Shown here in pieces: positions 29,780 through 40,321 of a stretch of 64,000 nt of DNA (position 1 is its first letter; every line of letters starts with the position of its first letter). Source of the stretch: Aldrovandia affinis (lineage: Eukaryota > Chordata > Actinopteri > Notacanthiformes > Halosauridae); contig JAINUG010000395.1 in the NCBI GenBank assembly GCA_029706075.1, positions 404,061 to 468,060 on the forward strand, read 5' to 3'. The notes under the pieces were generated by a model. That model was given only the letters and a program-made list of their open reading frames with translations, did no database searches and was not told the origin of the DNA. Position numbers and translations under genes: made by a program.

Positions 29780-31902
29780 AGGGGCAAGGGTGGGTGCACA
29801 CCCACGTACAACATAAATTGGCTCAGCATCGAAGGGAATGATCGGCGGCTGATGATCGTTCCATAATTAATGAAGAGCGCGGCGAGAACAGATGAAACGC
29901 AAGCGCCTTTTTTCCCCCCTGCCGCAATCAGCGCTCTTCAAAGGGACGAGGACCTTCCTGAATAATGATGGGCTCCTCGCCACAAAGGAGAGCGAGCCGG
30001 GCTTTCAAGGATAGGGCTGGACGGTCTTTGCCTCTACAGCCTCTTTCACAGACTTCCTTTATGGGCAGGGGAGCATGTATGGAGGCTGAGAGTGATAGAG
30101 ACAGAGAGAGAGAGAGAGAGAGAGGGAGGGAGGGACAGGACAGGAGAGTCATTCTTGTTTCCTTCTAGTCCTGTGAGAGAGTGAGAAAGGGAGCCAAAGG
30201 GAGGTGTCTGTAATCTGGAGCGCTCAGAGTGCACTTGAAAGCCTCGCCCCCTCCCTCTTGGCCATTCTCATCCCTCCCACTCAATTCCTCCATCAGACTG
30301 GGATCTCAAAATGTCCAGGTGGCCGTCCGAGGAGTGCAGACCTACGATCATCTTACACTGGTCTGGGTACAGTGGAGCTACAGGGCTTTGAAGAGAGACA
30401 TCGTGGCTGTGGACAAGTACACTGATCAGTGTCAGTGGAGTTACGAAGTCACAAAGAAGAAGGATACACAGACACAGGTGCTGGAGAGGAGTAGACCTAT
30501 CTAACAGGATATAGCCCAGAGGAGGGAGTCGAGGTTGAGTCTGAGACCGAGCGGAGTATTGGGTGTGGGCATAGGTCAAGCTTGGAACACTTGGATATAG
30601 CAGCAGTGGCTGGATGCTCGTTCCCAGATCGGATGACTGGTGAAGTTTCTTCCAAGTGACACATCGCAGGACAGTGAGACAAGGTGGTGAGTGCTGTTAA
30701 AAGAGGACTGTTCAAAATCAGATGTTCTGATGTGCACGCACTCACAAACACACACCTTTAAAAACACAGTCCTCTAACAATGCATAACTAACAAGCCTGG
30801 CAACTCACAGAACGCAAATAGTGGTTCCGCTCTTTATGTCGATGTACAATATGTGATTGTTCAAGGTTGGAAGAATGATAAGCTGTTGCAGGGGGTGGTG
30901 AGAAATAAACTCTCCCCAAATATAGACACACACCGTACTCAGTATACATGAGTATCATATCTGCACCCAACACTGCACATTTACTCTGTGATGCTGAAGT
31001 GTGCTATTGTAATGTGCACAAAAGTGTACACTAGATGATATCCCTCTTAAAAAAGATCATTCTTGTCACCTTGTATCTGTATGGATAAGATATTGTAAAC
31101 TTCTTTGCAATTTCTTGCTCCTTGAAGAGAAACTGAAGTTTGATTGGACTGATGTAAGAGGTACTGATGCCTGTTGAGAGGCATTTCCTAGTCACACTCA
31201 CAGCGCGGAAACTGGGGCTGCCAGGTGCCCAGACGGCAAACCAATTAAATAAACGCTGTTAAATGAGGCTATAAAATGGCTAACCATTTTTACAAAATGG
31301 CTATTAAGTCCCTTTCTGCCCTCCTGTGACCTGCACAAATCAATCTCCTCGCTCCCTGTCACTTTCTGTCTTCTCACAGCTCGCAGAATTAAAAATTAAG
31401 CTCATTTAGGGTTTTCTTTGCCAATTGAGGGCAGCGGTGATGTATTTTACTGTATTTGAGCTCCATGCAATCAAAGTGCAGAACCATATCTCACTAATGG
31501 CACATAAGGGCCCAGTGTGAAGTGTTTCTCTTTCTCTCTCCTTTCTCGCCTTCTCCATCTCTCTGTTCTCTTTTATGTCTTGTTCACTCGCTCCTTATTT
31601 GATCTCTTGAATGGGTGGGGGGATACAGTGCAATATCTGCTGTTGCTATGGAAGGCAAGGTTGTATCCATGGTGACAATGGCTTCTCTGAGGCGAAAGGA
31701 TGCTAAAAGGATGCGTTCCTGCCTTGTTGGACCCATTATTATTTGCTCCTCCTTGAGCAAGAACAAGTGTTGACAATGTGGATGTTATCCACATTCACTG
31801 CTGGGAGACTCACTAAGACTACCAGATCAAATTCAAATACGCTACACCTTGCCTCCATAAAAGGGCTCTTCTATGAGTACCAAAACGCCTCATTCACTCG
31901 AG
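29780..31902. other. Intergenic DNA between pls3 and cnga2
   Basis: A (GA)n run lies at 30100-30125. No gene is visible. The segment 29836-29960 (CGGCGGCTGATGATCG, ATTAATGAAGAGCGCGG) looks less repetitive than its surroundings and could be a conserved non-coding element, but that cannot be judged without alignment. Confidence 0.4.
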
Positions 31903-32096
31903 CAGTGGTTTCCAACCCTCTCCTCGCAAACCCCCGGCCGCTCCATGTATTTGTTAAAGTCCACCACCAGTGCACCTGATTAAACCAGTTAACTACTTAG
32001 TGAGTGTTGATTAGTTGAATCAGGTGTGCCGGTGGTGGAATTCAACAAATACATGGACCGGCTCAGGGTTCGCAAGGAGAGGGTTGGGGACCACTG
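31903..32096. mobile_element. hAT-type palindromic MITE, 194 bp
   Basis: The termini are inverted: CAGTGGTTTCCAACCCTCTC on the left and, in reverse complement, CAGTGGTCCCCAACCCTCTC on the right. The whole element is nearly palindromic (both halves carry ATGTATTTGTT, CACCACC and CACCTGATT-like pieces). The flanks are CACTCGAG (31895-31902) and CACTAGAG (32097-32104), an 8-bp duplication with one change. That length is characteristic of the hAT superfamily. Confidence 0.85.
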
Positions 32097-32950
32097 CACT
32101 AGAGGAAGAATATCCTTGTTATGATCCACATCATAATATCTATCACATGAGAGGGGCCATGTGATGAGTGGATGACATAGGTGGTAGGTGTGAGTACAGA
32201 GAGTTGGTCAGGGATATGGCATGAGCTAAGGGTGGCCACCTATCAAGCATGAGCTCCATGTCATAGTCACAGTAAATGCTCCATCAAGTTGCCTTACTCT
32301 TGCTTCCATTCTCTTATTACTGGAGGCATTCCTGACTAGCTGACAGGCCCCTTCCCCAGTGATTGGCAACTACTGTTGGCTTCAGGGATTATCACAGTCA
32401 CGCTGTGCCTAATGCCTAATCCATTTTAATAATACTATAATCATACAATATTATTACTCATACTGTCACTTTAAGGGAGATCAGTCTCATTGTGCCTAAT
32501 GCATTACCACTGTCAAGGGGATGTAAATAAGATGTCATTCAGCTGTCATCCAGAAAGACAGTAGCATGCTCAGACCTAATGCTAACCATGCATGTTAGAG
32601 TTAGAGCCCTGGGGACAGATACAAAAGAAAGTGAATACACCAATGAACTCTGTGGTGGACCTCATTATTCTACCTCCACGTGATTGGCTGGTGCTCACAT
32701 GCCCGGGAACATGTGTTACAACCTCCATGATTTGATATATTTGATATATATGTATATCTCTCTCCTTGTGTGATGTGACCATCTTTGTGTTTCTGCATTA
32801 CTGAAGTCTTGCTGGTTTCTGCATGACTAAATGTTCTCATGTTCTCTATGTCCCTCTGTCAAAGTGCTTCTCTGCACTTGAGAGAGAATGACTTGAGCAT
32901 CTCTGTTTCAGTTCATTTACAAATGGCTTTTATTAACATAACATATTGTA
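32097..32950. other. Intergenic DNA, nothing recognised
   Basis: AT-rich sequence with no gene or named repeat. The cnga2 promoter may lie here or further upstream, but I see no decisive promoter motif. Confidence 0.4.
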
Positions 32951-33125
32951 TGTTATGGAGTGGCGGAGTGGTGAAGGGTCTGGACCTGTAAGTTGCATTT
33001 TTGTACTCTTGAGCAAGGTGTTGAACCTGAGTTCCTTGAGCAGCTGGATAAAATATCATTGGGGTACATTTTTGGTATCTGTGGGTAAGTATTCTGTTAA
33101 GCAACTAAATGTAATGCATTAATGT
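32951..33125 (+). mobile_element. SINE family 1, diverged copy
   Basis: AGTGGCGGAGTGGTGAAGGG, CTGGACCTGTAAGTTGC, TTGTACTCTTGAGCAAGGTG, TTGAACCTGAG, CAGCTGGATAAAA and a final AAATGTAATGCATTAATG follow the order of the SINE at 40111-40318. The copy is old. It ends about 65 bp before the first coding exon of cnga2. Confidence 0.55.
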
Positions 33126-33197
33126 ATGTTTTGTGGTCATTGCACATTTTTTGAAGAGTATACTACAGTATATTCTGTGTGTCGTTGCAGTGACAGA

Positions 33198-36100
33198 ATG
33201 ACAGGCCAGGTGGCAGTAGAGAGCTCAGACCTGTCAGTGCACAGGCTGTCAGTGAAAACTTCAATGGAGGATGAGTCTGACCAGGCAGACAGCTCCTTAA
33301 GCCGGTAAAAGGGGTTAGGGGGAGGGGCCTGTTTCTGTTTGGTTCTGATTCAAGATTGCTGTGTCACAGTGTCCATTCTCCCCTGAAGCCCAGGCGTAAT
33401 GTGTCTGTACCAATCTCTGCAGTATGCCGTCCGTGTGCGATGACACGTCCTCAGAACTACAGAGGGTGGCGACCCTTGAACCCCGGGGACTCAACTCCCA
33501 GAATTCTTTCAGGGGAAGAGGAGCTATGTCTCGGTGAGCGACGTGACTGGTGCAGAAATGTGTGTGAGCGTGTGCTTGTTTGTGTGTGTGCAGCCATGGC
33601 CGTATCTACTATTGAGGACACCGAGGTCATGACCTCTGTATTTTTTCTGAGTCTGAGTTGTATTTTTTTTACATAGTTATTCAGTGTAATACTGAATAAA
33701 AGTGGTAAACTACTGTGCATAAAATGACTTCACTTCGGTATAGCAAAGATTTTGTACAAAGCCAAGATTACCACTTGCTCGCCTGATCACCGTCATCGTC
33801 GTTACTTCTGTGTGTGTGGTGGTGAAGTGGACCCATCCTGAGCAGTCAGATCTAGTTGTTACTACAAAATCTTTGCTCAGCAAAGATGACGCAGTGACGC
33901 TTGGGACGACTTTGCTGCAGAGCGGGAGTTGTAACTCAGACTGCTGATCTGAAGCCAAGCAAAGCATGATGTAGGTGTAGAGATCTCTCACATTATAAAA
34001 AAGTTGACTGCTTGTATTATAACCAGATGAATGCTATTCATCTCCAGAGATCATCTATCGATAGCTACTTTGTGTGTAGTTTTGTGTAGTTGCTAGCCAA
34101 ACATAGCTGTCTCTGTCTCTGTTACACAAACCACTTTTTATTCAAACTACAGTGGTGATAGGCTAATTTAGGCTAACGCTAGCTAATGTAGCATACATTG
34201 ACAGTGGTGATAGGCACAAAGCTAGCTACATTTTGCGTGTGGTTGGGGGAGGCGAGTTGAGCTCCGGCATCTCTTATTTTACAAATTAACCACTGGGGGC
34301 TAGGTCTCAGTAATTCTTGACTCCTGGATACGGCCCTGTGTGCGTGTGTCTATTTCTGACAATTTGTTTCAAGGATGCAATCTGTGGTTAAAACAATGGC
34401 TCATACTTTGTTGTGACGTTTGTTGTGATTCTGTGTGTGCCTCTTCATTTTTGGCATGTATAATTCAGTGCTCTCCCTCTCCCAGGCTGGTGAGCATGGT
34501 AATCACTCTGAGGGAATGGGCCCATAAGAGCCTGTTGGAGGAGGAGGAGAGGCCCGACTCTTTCCTGGAGAGGTTCCGTGGACCTGAGCTGCGAGCCGTT
34601 CCCAGCCGCACCAGCAACAACCCAGCCGATACCACCGGGGCCCATGGCAATGACCACGCTAAGTGCGAGTGCTTCTCAGAGTCTCTCTACAGTTGATCTA
34701 TCTGTGCCCTTTACCTACAGCACTGAGAGGATGGTCCCTTTTTGAACAAATGATTTTATTATCATTATTACGTTTATTTTCTAGAGCTAGTTACAAATAG
34801 CATATTTAATCCTTTGTCTGTTACATCTTCCCTGTGTGACACTTCAGTATTTTTTCATCACTAACCTCTATACTAGATACAGGGGTCACACCATGAGCCC
34901 AAAGTAGTTTTGAGCCTCCCAAGATGGCAGTCTGTGGCATTAACCTGCAATCCAGTGAGTAAATTGGGTTTGGGTGGAATCCGCACTTACGTCCTGTCTT
35001 TTTGGGGCTCGCAGAAAGAAGCCCGATGTGTTTGTCATGGCACCAGCAGACGACATCTACTATCGCTGGTTGTTTGTTATTGCTGCCGCTGTTCTTTACA
35101 ACTGGTGCCTCCTAGTGGTCAGGTACAGTAATATGTTTCACTCAAGCTTTCCCTTCCTGAAATGGAGAAACTGCAATGGAACGTAAAGCCTGGATAGGGT
35201 GTACAGTAACAGACACACATTTTAATTGCTACTAATTTTTTTATTACTGCCTGAAAATGCACAGAAAGAGCTCTTTAGATCAAACATTGACTTTGCGCAT
35301 GAGTAAAGTCTAATGAGTGTGGCTTCCACTTGTAAATGCATATGTGGTGGTGTTGTGCAGTATGAACTAGAGGCCTCACTAAGAAAACTAGTGAGGAACA
35401 GCAGCTGCCTCATTAAATTCACACTGCATACTAATTACTAATTGCACAGTTGATTACTAATGGCATAGGGCTCTCTGGCTGTGTTCGCACACTTTAAAAA
35501 TGCATCCTTTCTTCTTTGTCCCCTCATCTCGTGATTCTGAAGGGGCTATCTGGCTTTCACGACAGGGAATGTTTGAATTGTTTAACAAATGAAGGAGGCA
35601 TAAACAAATATCTTGTAGACAGAAAGATAATTTTAAAAAAGTCAACAAAAGAAACCTAATATTATTAATCCATTCATTCGATCAAAACATGTATTCATAT
35701 TTGTAACACAGTTTCACATCTCACAAAGCGCTAGGGTGAGGATGCCTTCAGAGTTAAGTCTTCTTTTTTGATTTCCTTGACTCCTCTCCTCCCATTCCTT
35801 GTTTCCTTCCTATGTGTTCAGAAGAAATCTAGGGAAGGAAGCAAGGTAGCAAAACAAGGACTTATGAATAATGAATGTAGCAGTGAAGGTATGTTTTTAG
35901 GCCAGTAGTTGCATTTTTTTTTCTCTGTAATTGTTGTCTGTATGCAGGGCCTGCTTTGATGAGCTGCAGACCAATAACTTCATCCTCTGGCTGGTGCTGG
36001 ACTACCTGTCAGATGCTGTATACATCCTGGACTCGTGTGTCCGGTTGCGCACAGGTAATCTGTCTGTGTCAGACCCCTGCAGAAGGCAGGGCCACTCTTT

Positions 36101-38959
36101 CAGAAAGTACAGTAATGTGGACCCAGTTCACACATTGTGCCTGTTTATGTGACAATGTGGGACAGTGGTTAAGGAACTAAGATTGGAACCAGCAAGTTGA
36201 AGGTTGATATCCCACCCTTGGTACTCCACTTAAATTGCTCCACGTAAATAGCCAGCTGTATTCATTAATAATATGTAAAATATTAATTCTATGATAAATC
36301 ACTCTGGATGTAACTTGCTGTTCCTAAGTGGTGTTCAAATACAGGCAGTCCCCGGGTTACAAACGAGATCCGTTCTTAAGTCTGTCTTTAAGTCAAATTT
36401 GTATGTAAGTTGGAACAGGTACATACAGTTCTTATTAATTGTCACTTAGTCAAATGTTTGTCTTAGTATAGTATTTATTTTACCTTTATGTGCATATAAA
36501 ACACGTAAGAAAAACTTCCAAATACAATAAAACATCTTAAACATAACATTCAGTACATAATAATACTGTAATAATAACAATACTGTAATATATACAATAA
36601 TACAGTAATTATAAAAGTAACTATGTATATACAGTACTGTACTGTAAAAGAAAATAGCCTTTCCATCTCAATAACTAAACCACTGCATTGCTTGCTAATA
36701 ATCGTGGCATTCATCGGGGCATGGCCTTTCATATGCTATATTATTCTCTCTTTGTCTTTTAAAATTGTTTTTTAAAAACCGATCGTTGACCGGCTGTAGC
36801 CTAATGCTTTCCCAATGGCTGATGGCGTTTCACCTCTCCGATCTCTTTATTATTTCAACTTTACTTTCCATGGTGATTGTTTTCCTTTTCTTTGATGCAT
36901 CACCAGCACTTGCATCGGATGTATACTTTGGAGGCATCATTGTAAGGGTAAGAGAAAGAGAAAAACTGGACCGTGATCTGAATTACAATAACTGACGGTG
37001 ATCTCTGTTCCTTGAGCCGACGAACCGCTGAATCCGCGCAATGTTTTCATGAGCATCACAAAGTAGTGCGTGCGTTTGTTATTACGAACCATTTTATTTA
37101 ACTCAATTTTTTAAAACATAATAGGCCTTATGGCAGTCCGTTCGTAAGTACGAGTTGTCTGTAAGCCGGACGTTCGTAACCCGGGGACTGCCTGTACATC
37201 ATTATTATAAGTGACTAACATTAGGGGCATGGAAAAGGGAAATCATCACAATTACATCATTCTTGAGATACTGTACAATACAACACTAAAGGAACATCAA
37301 ACATTCTGCAGTTCTAGGCCTGAAAGAATATAACACCAAACGAGTCTATTTTGAGACCTCATGAGCTTCACCTGAAAGACCACACAAAGACCTTCAGTAA
37401 ATTTCCAGTCAGAGCTGAAAACTAAAAGTGCACATGAAAACCCAGAACAATACTCAGACACTATAAAACCAAACCCCAAAACATTATTGTTAGCTTTATT
37501 ATATCAATCTCTTACGCTTGTCTCTGCTGCAGGGTTCCTGGAACAGGGTCTGCTGGTGAAGGATCTGTCCAAGCTGAGGGATAGCTATGTCCACACACTG
37601 CAGTTCAAACTGGATGTGTTGTCCATCTTGCCCACGGACCTGGTCTATGTAGCCACGGGTGTTCACACACCCGAGCTGCGCTTCAATCGCCTGCTCCGCT
37701 TCTCTCGCTTGTTTGAGTTCTTCGACCGCACGGAGACACGCACAAACTACCCAAACATGTTCCGCATCTGCAACCTGGTGCTCTACATCTTGATCATCAT
37801 CCACTGGAACGCCTGCGTCTACTTCGCCATCTCCAAATCACTGGGCTTCGGGTCTGACACCTGGGTGTACCCCAACATCTCAGACCCAGAGTTTGGCTCG
37901 CTGGCTCGGGGCTACATCTACTGCCTCTATTGGTCCACCCTCACCCTCACTACCATCGGGGAGATGCCTGCTCCTGTTCGGGACGAGGAGTACCTCTTCG
38001 TGGTCTTTGACTTCCTGGTAGGCGTGCTGATCTTCGCCACTATTGTGGGCAACGTGGGAGCTATGATCTCCAACATGAATGCCACACGGGCAGAGTTCCA
38101 GTCCCGTATTGACGCCATAAAGCACTACATGCAGTTCCGCAAGGTGAGCAAGGAGCTGGAGGCGCGCGTCATTAAGTGGTTCGACTACCTGTGGACCAAC
38201 AAGAAGGCGGTGGATGAACAAGAGGTGCTGAAGAGCCTGCCCAACAAGCTGCGGGCCGAGATAGCCATCAACGTGCACCTGGAGACCCTGAAGAAGGTGC
38301 GGATCTTCCAGGACTGCGAGGCGGGGCTGCTGGTGGAGCTGGTGCTCAAACTCCGCCCCCAGGTCTTCAGCCCCGGCGACTATGTCTGTCGCAAGGGCGA
38401 CATCGGTAAAGAGATGTACATAATCAAGGAGGGCCGGCTGGCGGTGGTGGCGGACGACGGCGCCACACAGTATGCCCTGCTGACTGCCGGCAGCTGCTTC
38501 GGCGAGATCAGCATCCTCAACATCCAGGGCAGCAAGATGGGCAACCGCCGCACCGCCAACATCCGCAGCATCGGCTACTCCGACCTCTTCTGCCTGTCCA
38601 AGGCCGACCTGATGGACGCGGTGATGGAGTTCCCGGATGCCAAGAAGATGCTAGAGGAGCGGGGGAAGGAGATTCTGCTGAAGGAGGGGCTGCTGGACGA
38701 GAGGGCGATGGGCGGGCTGGGTGGGGAGCAGATGGAGGAGAAGGTGGAGCGCTTGGAGACCTCTCTGGACACCCTGCAGACACGCTTCGCCCGGCTGCTC
38801 AGTGAGTACACGGCTACACAGCAGAGGCTCAAGCAGCGACTCACCGTGCTCGAGCGTCAGCTCCGGCAGAATGGCAGCGGCTTCCTGTCCAATGCAGATG
38901 GCAATGAGAGCACTAACGATGCTGATGGCACCCACAGCGAGGCCTATATCCTACTCTGA
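33198..38959 (+). CDS. cnga2: Cyclic-nucleotide-gated channel alpha subunit, CNGA2-like, six coding exons
   Basis: Cation channel opened by cyclic nucleotides; CNGA2 is the main subunit of the olfactory channel. Exons: 33198-33304, 33423-33533, 34486-34662, 35015-35122, 35948-36054, 37533-38959. All joins are GT-AG and in frame: 2037 nt, 678 residues (human 664). Segments in order: Ser/acidic N-terminus; [16 protein letters not shown] at 74-89, where CNGA2 has its calmodulin site; [14 protein letters not shown]1 about 150-168; S2 177-200; S4 253-268; S5 284-306; pore with TIGE ending at Glu347; S6 356-383; C-linker; cyclic-nucleotide-binding domain about 463-578 with GEISILN and Arg543-Thr544; coiled-coil zipper about 598-640. 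Similarity to CNGA2 runs through the binding domain and zipper and exceeds what I expect for CNGA1 or CNGA3. The last exon carries most of the protein, as in other CNGA genes. The ATG at 33198 lies 7 bases after an acceptor, so a 5' UTR exon lies upstream. Odd: Met348 follows the filter Glu where human has Thr. Teleosts may have two cnga2 copies; which one this is cannot be told. Confidence 0.95.
33534..34485. other. cnga2 intron 2
   Basis: Contains a 15-base inverted pair, AGCAAAGATTTTGTA near 33741 and its complement near 33863, and a GCTAGC/AGGCTAACGCTAGC-rich stretch at 34080-34235. No exon is seen. Confidence 0.5.
35123..35947. other. cnga2 intron 4
   Basis: 0.8-kb intron with no recognised element. 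Confidence 0.5.
36155..36330 (+). mobile_element. SINE family 1, diverged copy, in cnga2 intron 5
   Basis: GACAGTGGTTAAGGAACTAAG, AAGGTTGATATCCCACCC, TAAATTGCTCCACGTAAATA, GCCAGCTGTATTCATTAAT and ATCACTCTGGATGTAA mirror the order of the SINE at 40111-40318. The sequence is strongly decayed. Confidence 0.5.
36342..37194. mobile_element. Non-autonomous DNA transposon with TA duplication (pogo/Tigger-like), 853 bp
   Basis: The two ends are CAGGCAGTCCCCGGGTTAC and its exact inverse at 37176-37194. Similarity extends inwards (AACGAGATCCGTTCTTAAG on the left; CTTACGAACGG-like on the right). The element is flanked by TA on both sides (36340-36341 and 37195-37196), as for the Tc1/mariner/pogo group. 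The interior has no frame resembling a transposase. It lies wholly inside cnga2 intron 5, clear of splice sites. Superfamily is inferred from target site and ends. Confidence 0.8.
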
Positions 38960-40110
38960 GCACTGCGGTGTGCCAGATACAGAGGCTACTCACTCCCTCA
39001 CACTCAAGCACACACACACTTTTGAACACGGAGACGTACGCAGACACATCAATCAGAATAGCCTGAAAATGTTCCAGATGGTTGTGAATGTGCAAAGGGT
39101 TCATGTGCCATAATTGATGTGCCACGGTGGGGGTCTAGAGCGTCATATCCATCTGTCCTTGGCCACGCTGAGGGTCCCAGTGACATAAGTGGTGTCCGCT
39201 TCCCTTGGTATTCTGTGGCGTTGCGGAACTTGGTCAACACCAAGGGAGCATTGCTGACATACCCAGACTGAAGTCCCTGCTGTGACCTTGAAGATGACGG
39301 CGAGTATTCTCAGCACTCCTGACTGATGCAGCTGCCTCGGGACATCTTTTTGAACAATAGCAGCCTTTTATTGATTTATTTTTGTAAACTGTTAAGATAG
39401 AACCTGAATTGAAGCTGAGCCTGGGATAAAACAGTTCCCCTTTTCACAAACCGCTCAAGTCAATTTCACATCAGCCGTCATTGTCTGTGTCATTGCTTGA
39501 CTTTCAAGCCTGCCGTATTTCCAAATCAGGCGGATTTAATCAAAAACTCGTAACTGCCATGGCCTGGACTCAAGAGTGAGGCAGGTATGGGCCTACACCA
39601 TTGCTAATTGTTTGCCTCAGTTGTGTCTCTGGTGGGAGCAAAAAGTGTTGAGTTTAGGTCAGCAGAGCTGTGAATAATTGGAAGCACAGTACGTTATTGT
39701 CAAAGCCTGAGTAACAGTGGCCACTAAAGAAGTAATGTGCAATTAATGTAACCGTTTGTTGGTATTACAAAAAGGATAATTGTTGTTGCTGCAATTAATA
39801 TGTTGTTGTTTTTTTGCTATACTGATATGTACACTATATGTGCACCATGCCGAAATGAAAAGAGAGAAAAAAATATATAATATATGTATGCTAATTCTGC
39901 CTTCCACTGTAATCAGAGACCCTTTATTACTGGAGAGATTAGCTACCCAGAGCCATATTTCTGATCATGGACAGTGTATGGATATACTGTATGTTTCAAT
40001 GTATTGTAAGTATTGGTAGTCGAGGCTCATCTTCATTACAACTACTGAGAGTACGGCTGATGCCATTGTCTCTCCAGGAAACATATTGAGTACTTGAATG
40101 AGCTTTAATA
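38960..40110 (+). other. cnga2 3' UTR and flanking DNA
   Basis: Follows the TGA at 38957-38959. No canonical AATAAA is evident in the first kilobase. An AT-rich stretch with AAAAATATATAATATATG lies near 39868. The transcript end is not fixed, and no further gene is seen. Confidence 0.4.
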
Positions 40111-40318
40111 GGGCGGCAGTGTTAGCATAAGGGTTAAGGGACTGGGCTTGTTCGATCCCAGGTGGGGACACTGCCGTTGTACCCTTGAGCAAGGTACTTA
40201 ACCTGAATTGCTTCAGTAAAATATCCAGCTGTATAAATGGATTGTATGTAAAGAAATGTGAAACTGTAAGTCGCTCTGGATAAGAGCGTCTGCTAAATGA
40301 CTGTAATGTAATGATGTA
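40111..40318 (+). mobile_element. tRNA-derived SINE (family 1), best-preserved copy
   Basis: Head: GGCGGCAGTGTTAGCATAAG, GGTTAAGGGACTGGGC and TTCGATCCCAGGTGGGG (B box). Body: TTGTACCCTTGAGCAAGGTA, CTTAACCTGAATTGCTTCAG and TATCCAGCTGTATAAATGG. Tail: GTAAGTCGCTCTGGATAAG, AGCGTCTGCTAAATGACTG and TAATGTAATGATGTAATG. The tail resembles that of the eel UnaL2/UnaSINE pair and other fish L2-dependent SINEs (recalled, not searched). It directly abuts the 3' end of the antisense LINE that follows. Confidence 0.8.
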
Positions 40319-40321
40319 ATG

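Noticed and set aside
30268-30579. Possible coding exon between pls3 and cnga2
   Set aside because: Neither strand gives a recognisable family, and no matched splice sites with neighbours were found.
33720-33990. Possible microRNA hairpin in cnga2 intron 2
   Set aside because: The AGCAAAGATTTTGTA inverted pair is only about 15 bases long and its arms are over 100 bases apart, outside normal precursor geometry.
38517-38935. Minus-strand frames opposite the last cnga2 exon
   Set aside because: GC-rich shadow frames of a well-supported coding exon.
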